Assembly (NCBI GenBank): GCA_043101835.1
Contig: JBICHM010000152.1
Coordinates: 1-8,387, forward strand
Direction: 5' to 3'
DNA: 8,387 bases
From: JBICHM01 sp043101835
GTDB lineage: Bacteria > Planctomycetota > Phycisphaerae > Phycisphaerales > UBA1924
Part shown: positions 1 through 5,259 of the stretch, piece after piece
Position numbering within the stretch: the stretch's first letter is position 1
How the letters are laid out: each line of letters starts with the position of its first letter
Position numbers and translations under genes: made by a program
Notes under the pieces: generated by a model
What the model was told of the DNA's origin: nothing
What the model saw: only the letters and a program-made list of their open reading frames with translations
Database searches by the model: none

Positions 1-59
1 CGTTCACGCCTCGCGCCCAGCCTCCGCGCCCGCCGACGGTCGGCAGCTCGATGACGCCG
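1..59. repeat. Direct repeat, left copy (perfect match to 559-617)
   Basis: These 59 bases are identical to 559-617, and the match stops at position 60 (T here, C at 618). The offset of 558 bases is a multiple of three, so both copies are read in the same frame. This copy replaces the second half of the dockerin-like segment. The true left limit is unknown because the match runs to the window edge. Confidence 0.95.
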
Positions 60-1264
60 TCGGCGTTGAGGTCGGCGGCGCAGATCGCGCCAGGGCATGC
101 GCCCCAGGCGCCGAGGAGCGCACCGAGGTCCGCGCCATTGACCACGCCGTCGCCGTTGAGGTCTGGCTGCGCGCCAATGGGCGTTAGCAGGAACGCGACG
201 CCGGGGATTTCGTTCCCGAGTTCGTCGAGCTTCACGGCGATGCCGACGATCTGCCCGGCGTCGTTGATGTCCAGCGGCACGCGGATGTCCCAGATGCCGT
301 CGGGATCAATGATCACATCGTTGAGGCGCACTTTCGCTGCGCCGGCGGGTCGCACCCATCCCTGCTGCGGGACGCCGTTTGCGCTGATGCTGGCGTCCCA
401 GCCGACGATGTCGCCGCGTTCGTTGATGGCCTCCGCAGAGCCGTTGTCGAGAAGCGGGTCGGGGAGGAGGCCAAGATCGATCGCCTGGCCGTCGATCCAG
501 ATCGTCGGTTGATTGCGTCCGGTGGGGTCCTGAGACTCACCGACGATGACCCCCTGCTCGTTCACGCCTCGCGCCCAGCCTCCGCGCCCGCCGACGGTCG
601 GCAGCTCGATGACGCCGCCTTCGAGCGGCCAGGCCGCGGGCGCCAGCGCGGTGGCTGTCCATGTCTGTCCGACGATGAGTCCGGCGTCGTTGATCGCCTG
701 CGCCTGCGACGACGGGAAGAGCGCGCCGGGGAGTTTGGGCAGCAGGGCCATGCCTTCGGCGGTCGTCCAGCGGAACGCCTCGCCGCGCCAGTCGCCGACG
801 GCGACGCCGAGGTTGTTGATCGCTTCCGCCGAGCCGATGCCGGGCGCGTCGGGCGACGGGCTGATATCGATGATGCCCGTCGCCTGCGACCAGAAGAAGG
901 GTCTGCTGGACAGGGCGTTTGGAATCGTCGGATCCGGGGCGAGCGCCCAGCCGCAGGCCTCGGCGTGGTCGTTGACGCCTCGCGCGCTCGAGCCGGTGTT
1001 GAAACTGTTGAGCGAACCGAGGCTCTCGATGACGCCGTCGCGCCAGAGGAATGCGGTGGGCGCGTTGAATTCGCCTTCTTCCGCGATGCCGGCGGCGTGG
1101 CCAAGGTTGTTCATCTCGATGGCGTTCGCCGTCTCGCCCCCGAGCGTGCCGAGGTCGATGACTTCGTAGCGGAGCGCACGCGGCTGCCCCGCCGCGCTCG
1201 CGCAGAGCGCGAACGCGGCGAGGACAGTGACCGCGCCGCCCTGCAAGTCCGGTGTGCAACGCAT
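1..1264 (-). CDS. Secreted HAF-repeat protein with dockerin-like C-terminal segment (3' end outside window)
   Basis: Read on the minus strand from ATG at 1264-1262, the frame stays open for 421 codons to the left edge, so the C-terminus is missing. Residues 1-26 look like a Sec signal peptide (hydrophobic core AVTVLAAFALCASAA, likely cleavage near AAG/Q). The body is made of HAF-type repeats: units such as IDLGTLGGETANAIEMNN, AINDAGLIVGQ and INERGDIVGW, with periodic AFLWRDG or TIWIDGQ strands, a pattern of extracellular beta-propeller-like proteins of unknown function. Residues 367-387 form one dockerin/EF-hand-like half (DLNGDGVVNGADLGALLGAWG). A second half begins at DLNADGV (398-404) but switches at once into a copy of residues 217-235. 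A purine-rich site, AAGGAAGG, lies just before the ATG. The gene follows the 1335-2408 gene by 70 bases with no clear terminator, so co-transcription is likely. Export and repeat class are well supported; the biological role is unknown. Confidence 0.85.
   Translation of the reverse strand, partial: MRCTPDLQGGAVTVLAAFALCASAAGQPRALRYEVIDLGTLGGETANAIEMNNLGHAAGIAEEGEFNAPTAFLWRDGVIESLGSLNSFNTGSSARGVNDHAEACGWALAPDPTIPNALSSRPFFWSQATGIIDISPSPDAPGIGSAEAINNLGVAVGDWRGEAFRWTTAEGMALLPKLPGALFPSSQAQAINDAGLIVGQTWTATALAPAAWPLEGGVIELPTVGGRGGWARGVNEQGVIVGESQDPTGRNQPTIWIDGQAIDLGLLPDPLLDNGSAEAINERGDIVGWDASISANGVPQQGWVRPAGAAKVRLNDVIIDPDGIWDIRVPLDINDAGQIVGIAVKLDELGNEIPGVAFLLTPIGAQPDLNGDGVVNGADLGALLGAWGACPGAICAADLNADGVIELPTVGGRGGWARGVN
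559..617. repeat. Direct repeat, internal copy (perfect match to 1-59)
   Basis: This copy encodes residues 217-235 of the HAF-repeat protein (GGVIELPTVGG onward), where it fits the repeat pattern, so it looks like the original location. It is the source or partner of the copy at the left edge. Confidence 0.95.
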
Positions 1265-1266
1265 TG

Positions 1267-1274
1267 CTTGCCTT
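1267..1274 (-). promoter_or_regulatory. Ribosome binding site of the 1-1264 gene
   Basis: The minus strand reads AAGGAAGG directly before the ATG at 1264, with two bases after the last GG and about five to seven after the first AGGA. It supports that ATG as the start. Confidence 0.5.
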
Positions 1275-1334
1275 CCTTACAGAGCCGTGAGGGGGTCGAG
1301 GGTTGGGCGGAACAGGAGGACGATGCGGGCGATG

Positions 1335-2408
1335 TCAGCGCCGGCGACGCAGCGCGCCGAGGGCCATCGCGCCGAGGCCGAGCACGCCGGCGCCCGGCGC
1401 GGGGACGCGCAGCACGGCGCCGAAGGTGGTGAAGGTGCTGATCTCGCGGATGTTCACGAGGATGTCGCCGTCGTCGTTGATGTCGAAGACCTCGACGATC
1501 TCAAAGCCGGGGTCGACGGCGACGAGGTCGGCGAGCGCGGTCTTCTGGCCGTCTTCCCAGATCCAGGCGATGGCGTTGCTGAAGAAGCCGCCGCCGTCCT
1601 GGCCGACGATCTGCCCATTGTTGTTGATGGCGACGGCGCGCCCGCTGAACTCGCCGTCGAAGAGGCCGAGGTCGATCATCTGGCCGTCGCGGTAGAGGAA
1701 TCCGGCGTCGGTTCCGTCGCCTCGGCTGGAGAAGCCGACGACGTCGCCGCTGTCGTTGACGCCGAGCGCCTCGCTGAAGGCGCCGCCGAGCGTGCCGAGG
1801 TCAAGCATGGCGCCGGACTGGTCGTAGCGGAAGGCGTGGGTGTTGAAGCCGGAGTCGGCCGTCACCGCGGCGCCGACGACGATGCCGTTCGCGCTGACCG
1901 CGTTGCCATTACCGAAACCGTCGCTTGCGCCGGCGAAGGTGAGGATCTGCGTGCCGCCGGCGCTCGACCAGATCGCGGCCTGGCCGTTGACCGTGCCGCT
2001 GACCAGGCCGGCGTCGCTGACGCCGCTGGCGAGGGAGAAGTCGAGGCCGTCGAAGATGAAGTCGAGTTGGCCGTTGTTCCAGAGGAAGGGCGTGAGACCG
2101 GAGGTCTCGCTGTCGCCGAGGTCGAGGTTGCCGACGACGAGGCCGGTGTCGCTGACGCCGGTGGCGGCGCCACCGACGCCCGGGGCGACGAGCGTGATCT
2201 GCCCGTTGCGCCAGAGGGAGGCCTCGAAGTTGAAGCCGCTGTTCACCGAGCCGACGACATCGTTCGTGTTGCTGATCTCCGCGGCCATGCTTCCGGGGCC
2301 GAAGAAGTAGTCAGGGAGCACCTCGAGGGTGTACTGGGCGTGTGCGCTCGCGCCGGCGAGCAGCGCGAGGCCGGCAGGGACCATGAGGCATTTCGTGAAT
2401 CGGGACAT
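1335..2408 (-). CDS. Secreted HAF-repeat protein with PEP-CTERM-like C-terminal anchor
   Basis: The product is 357 residues. Residues 1-24 are a Sec signal peptide (basic MSRFTK, hydrophobic LMVPAGLALLAGA, cleavage after AHA). Residues 25-330 contain HAF-type repeats; the clearest is LGTLGGAFSEALGVNDSGDV at 204-223, with AVAINNNGQIVG and DINDDGDILV later, and strands such as ASLWRNGQ and GFLYRDGQ. The C-terminus from residue 335 reads VPAPGAG, then a short hydrophobic stretch (VLGLGAMALGAL), then RRRR: the PEP-CTERM plan in the Pro-Ala-Pro-Gly form common in planctomycetes, which predicts exosortase-type processing or sorting. The ATG at 2408 is preferred over an upstream in-frame start at 2513 because the signal peptide begins exactly there and GGAGAG sits 7 bases upstream; the 35 extra residues would be basic and cysteine-rich. 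The gene is probably first of a two-gene unit with the paralogue at 1-1264. Function beyond export is unknown. Confidence 0.9.
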   Translation of the reverse strand: MSRFTKCLMVPAGLALLAGASAHAQYTLEVLPDYFFGPGSMAAEISNTNDVVGSVNSGFNFEASLWRNGQITLVAPGVGGAATGVSDTGLVVGNLDLGDSETSGLTPFLWNNGQLDFIFDGLDFSLASGVSDAGLVSGTVNGQAAIWSSAGGTQILTFAGASDGFGNGNAVSANGIVVGAAVTADSGFNTHAFRYDQSGAMLDLGTLGGAFSEALGVNDSGDVVGFSSRGDGTDAGFLYRDGQMIDLGLFDGEFSGRAVAINNNGQIVGQDGGGFFSNAIAWIWEDGQKTALADLVAVDPGFEIVEVFDINDDGDILVNIREISTFTTFGAVLRVPAPGAGVLGLGAMALGALRRRR

Positions 2409-2415
2409 GTCTCTT

Positions 2416-2421
2416 CTCTCC
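2416..2421 (-). promoter_or_regulatory. Ribosome binding site of the 1335-2408 gene
   Basis: The minus strand reads GGAGAG with a 7-base spacer to the ATG at 2408. It decides the start in favour of the signal-peptide methionine. Confidence 0.6.
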
Positions 2422-2535
2422 GTGTTGCTCGACTGCCGGCAGCAGCGGGGCGGACCCCCGCAGGAGCGACGGCGCTTCCCCCGCGCCGCTCGCTCCCCGG
2501 CGCCGACGCACACGCGTCGCCGCCCTCTTCTCCAG

Positions 2536-2554
2536 ATCTGATCTCAGATGAGAT
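2536..2554. promoter_or_regulatory. Two overlapping dyads, operator-like
   Basis: Positions 2536-2549 read ATCTGA-TC-TCAGAT and positions 2541-2554 read ATCTCA-GA-TGAGAT; both are perfect 6-base inverted repeats with a 2-base spacer. On the minus strand the site includes TCTGAGATCA (2548-2539), two bases after the -10-like TAATCT and therefore over the expected transcription start of the HAF genes. A bound repressor would block that promoter. The binding protein is unknown; the adjacent helix-turn-helix protein is a candidate by position only. Confidence 0.5.
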
Positions 2555-2578
2555 TACAGCACGTGCCGGCGGAGTCAA
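2551..2578 (-). promoter_or_regulatory. Putative promoter of the HAF-repeat genes
   Basis: On the minus strand TTGACT (2578-2573) matches the -35 consensus at five of six bases. It is followed after 16 bases by TAATCT (2556-2551), a weak -10; an alternative TGTAAT (2558-2553) is a better -10 but only 14 bases away. Transcription would start near 2543, giving a leader of about 135 bases. Confidence 0.35.
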
Positions 2579-2585
2579 GAACCCT

Positions 2586-2595
2586 TCCGAGATCA
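2586..2595 (+). promoter_or_regulatory. Third, imperfect copy of the TCTGAGATCA box
   Basis: TCCGAGATCA matches the box at nine of ten positions. It lies just upstream of the -35-like hexamer of the minus-strand promoter, a usual place for an auxiliary operator or activator site. On its own it would not be convincing. Confidence 0.3.
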
Positions 2596-2741
2596 GGTCT
2601 ATTCGCGCGTTTCGCGCGCATTGGCGCATGCGGCAATTCCCCTGGTTTCTCGCAAACTCCATGCTATCCTCATGCAACCAGGGCTGATTTTGCGACCGCG
2701 CGCTCGCTTGCGTCCGCCTCCCACCTCGTGCGTCGGTCTGG

Positions 2742-2760
2742 TACATTAGGTCTGAGATCA
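2742..2760 (+). promoter_or_regulatory. Putative -10 hexamer plus TCTGAGATCA box for the plus-strand gene
   Basis: TACATT (2742-2747, within GGTACATT) resembles a -10 element. After three bases (AGG) comes TCTGAGATCA (2751-2760), an exact copy of the box found after the opposing promoter on the other strand. No good -35 is visible at normal spacing, so a promoter here would depend on an extended -10 or an activator. The expected start lies inside the box, about 50 bases before the ATG at 2805. Confidence 0.35.
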
Positions 2761-2804
2761 ATACACCCGCACTGGATTTGCTGCCCGTGCACAGCCCCGA
2801 GACA

Positions 2805-4133
2805 ATGTCTGGCGCAGATACGCGACGACTTCTTCGAGGAGGGGCATTGGCGATCGATCCACGTCCGCTGGGCGTCAGTCTGGATCTCGGCGACGGAGGC
2901 GGGGCCCCGCTCTCGGGCGCGGAGGCAGCGCGGGTGCGCCGGGTGGGGCGCCGTCTGCGCGAGGCGCTGCGCGCGGTGGTGCTGACGTTGCCGGAGGGGG
3001 ATCGGGGCGGCAGCCGCATGGCGCGTCGCCTTGGCATCGACCGGAGCATCTGCCAGCGCGTGCTCAACGCGATCCGGCCGGCGGAGGATGAGATCGTCGT
3101 GCCGGTGCGCGCGCCGGGTGTGCAGGGGCTGGAGACCTTTCTCGGCGCGATGCGTGGGGCCGGCTCGAAGCGCGATGCGCTCGCCGGCGCCGAGGCGGCG
3201 GTCGAGGAGTTCGCGGCCCTGATCGCCGACCTCGCCGGCAGCCAGGCGCATCTTGGGCGGCGCGTGGAGGCGACGGCGACCGACGACGATGAGCCGTCGG
3301 GGGCGCGCGCGGGCATCCGTGCGCGCGAACAGGCCTTCCGAGCCGGCGCGGAGCTGCTCGGGCACGCGGCCGAGACGCACGTGCAGGTCGGCGCGTACGC
3401 ACCGGCGCCGGGGAATCCCGATGCGATGGTTGCGGCGCGCCTGCGTGGGTACCACCGGTTCATCGCGCGGCGCGGCGCGACGCCGCTGGTCATCCGATCG
3501 GGCGCCGTGACCACCACCGGCGACGCCCAGCGGGACGAGACGCTTGCGCTGGACGGGTCGCCCCTGGAGGGGCGCTCGAGCGATGGCGTGCTGGCGCCCT
3601 TCTCAACGCAGCCGCTGCCACTGGTCACATCGCGCGGCGCGATGGGCTCGATGCTGCAGCTGATCGACTACCCGGCCGGCGCGGAGGCCGAGCCGGTGGA
3701 TGTGTTCGTCGCGCACCGGTGGGCGAACCCGTGGGCGCACCCGCGCACGGAGTCGCCGCCGATCGAGGAATCGTGGTCGTTCTCGCAGCACCCGGCGCGA
3801 CGGCTGGTGTTCGATGTCTTCCTGCACGAGCGCCTGGCGCGGGAGTGCATCCCGTCACTCGGGGCGTTCCTGATGAGCCCGGTCATGTCGGCGTCGATCG
3901 GCGAGCGGTGGATGGACCGGATCGCCGACGCCCCCCCGCTGCGCGTGCTGCCTCGGGATCTGGAACAGGCGGGGACGCCGGCGTATGCGCGCCACGTCGA
4001 GCTGCTGCAGCACTTCTTCGCTGGTCTCGGGTGGGACCCGGCGCACTTCGTTGGCTACCGCTGCGAGTTGGAGTTCCCGATCTGGGGCGCGGGGTACTGC
4101 ATGACGTTCGATTTCTCGTCGCCGGACGCGTGA
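2805..4133 (+). CDS. Unrecognised protein with a predicted N-terminal helix-turn-helix
   Basis: With the ATG at 2805 the product is 442 residues, with no signal peptide or membrane segment, so it is probably cytoplasmic. Residues 70-90 contain ARRLGIDRSICQRVL, which has the spacing of a helix-turn-helix (small helix, glycine turn, recognition helix starting DRS) and suggests DNA binding. Residues 105-190 are alpha-helical and alanine-rich with an acidic linker (TATDDDEP). Residues 190-442 are a mixed alpha/beta region with distinctive pieces: RRLVFDVFLHERL, LQHFFAGLGWDP, FVGYRCELEFPIWG and CMTFDF. From memory this plan resembles uncharacterised planctomycete proteins, but I cannot name a family. 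The start is uncertain: the ATG lacks a ribosome binding site, while AGGAGG at 2837 precedes an in-frame TTG at 2847. It diverges from the HAF genes over a shared control region and converges on the CNNM gene with 8 bases between stops. A transcription regulator is a reasonable but unproven reading. Confidence 0.8.
   Translation: MSGADTRRLLRGGALAIDPRPLGVSLDLGDGGGAPLSGAEAARVRRVGRRLREALRAVVLTLPEGDRGGSRMARRLGIDRSICQRVLNAIRPAEDEIVVPVRAPGVQGLETFLGAMRGAGSKRDALAGAEAAVEEFAALIADLAGSQAHLGRRVEATATDDDEPSGARAGIRAREQAFRAGAELLGHAAETHVQVGAYAPAPGNPDAMVAARLRGYHRFIARRGATPLVIRSGAVTTTGDAQRDETLALDGSPLEGRSSDGVLAPFSTQPLPLVTSRGAMGSMLQLIDYPAGAEAEPVDVFVAHRWANPWAHPRTESPPIEESWSFSQHPARRLVFDVFLHERLARECIPSLGAFLMSPVMSASIGERWMDRIADAPPLRVLPRDLEQAGTPAYARHVELLQHFFAGLGWDPAHFVGYRCELEFPIWGAGYCMTFDFSSPDA
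2837..2849 (+). promoter_or_regulatory. Strong Shine-Dalgarno before an in-frame TTG: alternative start
   Basis: AGGAGG (2837-2842) lies four bases before TTG (2847-2849), which is in frame with the gene at 2805-4133. Starting here would remove 14 residues and leave the helix-turn-helix intact. It is the only good ribosome binding site near the start of this gene, so it may be the true or a secondary start. Confidence 0.35.
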
Positions 4134-4141
4134 CCGGGGCG

Positions 4142-5164
4142 TCAGGCGCCGTCGCTGTGGCGGGCGCGCGCGAGCGCCCGCATGTCGGCGACCGTGTCGG
4201 TCTCGTCCACGATCTCTTCGCCGAGGAGTGTCTCGAGCAGGTCCTCGAGGGTCGCGATGCCGGCCATGGCGCCGTATTCGTCGACGACGAGCGCGATGTG
4301 GGCGCCCTTGTGGATCATGCCCTCGAGCGCATCGGCGACGGTGCCGGATTCGGGAAGGATCAGCATCGGGCGTGCGAGGTCGGCGAGCGTCGTCGCCGCG
4401 CGCTGCTCGGCGGTGAGGCGGTGGAGTTCGAAGCGCGGGACATAGCGCGTCGGCCGGTCGCGATCGCTGTCATACACCGGGATGCGCGCGAATCGGATCG
4501 GATGATGCGCGGCGAGCGCCTCGGCGACCGTGAGGCCTGCCGGGAGTGTGAAGACGACGGTGCGGGGGGTCATCACCTCGCTGACGCGAATGCGCGCCAG
4601 CGCGATGAGGTTCGTCGCGACCTCGTACTCCCGCTTGCCCATGGCGCCGCTGACCTTGCCGAGACGGATGGTCGCGAGCAGCTCGGCGCGGCTGAGCTGG
4701 TCGACCTTCGGCTCGCTGCCGACGGCGCGGCTGACCCACTCGAGCGGGATGATCAGGGGCAGGCAGAGGTAGATCAGGACGCGGATGGTGATGGCCGCGG
4801 GAATGGCGATGCGGCGCGCGTGCACCGCGCCGAGCGTCTTGGGGATGATCTCGCTGGCGACGAGCACGAGGATGGTCATCACGGCGCTGGCGACGCCGAC
4901 CGACCCGCTGCCGAAGACGACCGCGGCCTGGGCGCCGACGCCGATCGCGCCGGCGGTGTGCGCGACGGTGTTGAGCGTGAGGATCGCGGCGAGCGGGCGA
5001 TCGATGTTGCGCTTCATCTCGCGCAGCAGCGGGCCGAAGGAGGACCCCCGCTCGACGAGGGACTCCACATAGGAGCGCGGCAGGCTGAGGATGCAGGCTT
5101 CCAGCAGCGAGCAGAGGAACGAGATCCCGAGCGCGGCGACGGCGTAGACGACCAGAAGGGTCAT
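4142..5164 (-). CDS. CNNM (DUF21) plus CBS-pair membrane protein, CorB/HlyC-CorC type
   Basis: The product is 340 residues. Residues 1-145 are the CNNM transmembrane domain, with hydrophobic segments at about 2-25, 57-82, 90-106 and 122-143. It has the family signature SEIIPKTLG (104-112), an acidic residue in the first helix (SLLEACILSL) and the conserved asparagine helix (LTLNTVAHTAGA). Residues 192-318 are a CBS pair: VMTPR at 197, FARIPVYD at 225, HIALVVDEYGAMAGIATLEDLLE at 289-311, LLGEEIVDE at 313-321. Family members are inner-membrane Mg2+ (or Mg2+/Na+) transport or efflux proteins whose CBS pair senses Mg-ATP. The chain stops just after the CBS pair, so the CorC/HlyC C-terminal domain of about 80 residues found in many homologues is absent. 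ATG 5164 is chosen because the first helix begins there; an in-frame GTG at 5239 would add 25 non-hydrophobic residues. No ribosome binding site is visible. It is divergent from mgtE, which supports a magnesium role. Confidence 0.9.
   Translation of the reverse strand: MTLLVVYAVAALGISFLCSLLEACILSLPRSYVESLVERGSSFGPLLREMKRNIDRPLAAILTLNTVAHTAGAIGVGAQAAVVFGSGSVGVASAVMTILVLVASEIIPKTLGAVHARRIAIPAAITIRVLIYLCLPLIIPLEWVSRAVGSEPKVDQLSRAELLATIRLGKVSGAMGKREYEVATNLIALARIRVSEVMTPRTVVFTLPAGLTVAEALAAHHPIRFARIPVYDSDRDRPTRYVPRFELHRLTAEQRAATTLADLARPMLILPESGTVADALEGMIHKGAHIALVVDEYGAMAGIATLEDLLETLLGEEIVDETDTVADMRALARARHSDGA
4160..4181. terminator. Perfect GC hairpin just past two converging stop codons
   Basis: GCGGGCGC (4160-4167) and GCGCCCGC (4174-4181) form a perfect 8-base stem with a 6-base loop, 27 bases after the stop of the plus-strand gene and inside the last codons of the minus-strand gene. 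No T-run follows, so this is not a classic intrinsic terminator. It could slow or protect the 3' end of the plus transcript, or it may simply result from alanine- and arginine-rich coding in GC-rich DNA. Confidence 0.3.
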
Positions 5165-5216
5165 GGGGGCATTGTTGCGAGCGGCGCGGCCGGGCGCCGG
5201 GCTCGCGAGGGACTTT

Positions 5217-5234
5217 GCGCCCGTCATCGGGCGC
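5217..5234. promoter_or_regulatory. Perfect inverted repeat between the CNNM gene and mgtE
   Basis: GCGCCCG-TCAT-CGGGCGC is a perfect 7-base dyad with a 4-base centre. It lies 52 bases from the CNNM start and 25 bases from the mgtE start, in a 95-base spacer that must hold both promoters. It could be an operator shared by the two genes or a hairpin in the CNNM leader. There is no room here for a long Mg2+ riboswitch in front of mgtE. Confidence 0.4.
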
Positions 5235-5247
5235 GACACCGTCCGGG

Positions 5248-5253
5248 TACCAT
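5248..5253 (+). promoter_or_regulatory. Putative -10 element of mgtE, suggesting a leaderless mRNA
   Basis: TACCAT (within GGTACCAT) lies six bases before the GTG start at 5260, so transcription would begin at or next to the start codon. No ribosome binding site precedes the GTG, which fits leaderless translation. No convincing -35 is seen, so this is a weak call. Confidence 0.25.
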
Positions 5254-5259
5254 CCTCGC

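Larger units (their letters stand above)
2409..2804. other. Divergent intergenic region between the HAF pair and the helix-turn-helix gene
   Basis: About 396 bases without a convincing gene. Parts around 2534-2600 and 2640-2690 are clearly more AT-rich than the flanking coding DNA, as expected of a promoter region. It holds putative promoters in both directions, two overlapping dyads at 2536-2554, a repeated box, TCTGAGATCA, in three places, and a CGCGCG-TTT-CGCGCG inverted repeat at 2604-2618. Open frames crossing it have unnatural, arginine- and cysteine-rich composition. Confidence 0.7.

Noticed and set aside
1..1264. Repeated short motifs read as a CRISPR or DNA satellite array
   Set aside because: Apart from the single 59-base pair of copies, the similarity is between protein repeats (HAF units) with diverged DNA and irregular spacing.
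2604..2618. CGCGCG-TTT-CGCGCG as a terminator or operator
   Set aside because: It is a perfect dyad, but each arm is itself a simple self-complementary CG run, no T-run follows, and it is not repeated elsewhere, so it is kept only as a note in the intergenic entry.
1227..2687. A 486-codon plus-strand frame opposite the HAF-repeat genes
   Set aside because: Its Ala/Asp/Glu/Val-rich repetitive product is the mirror of the HAF codons; the minus strand has a signal peptide, ribosome binding site and PEP-CTERM-like tail.
2548..2985. A possible small plus-strand gene starting inside the divergent intergenic region
   Set aside because: It has no ribosome binding site, a Cys/Arg/Trp-rich unnatural product, and it overlaps the helix-turn-helix gene out of frame.
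2243..3628. A 461-codon minus-strand frame spanning the divergent intergenic region
   Set aside because: It is Ser/Arg/Pro-rich without motifs, and it overlaps two supported genes and their promoters.
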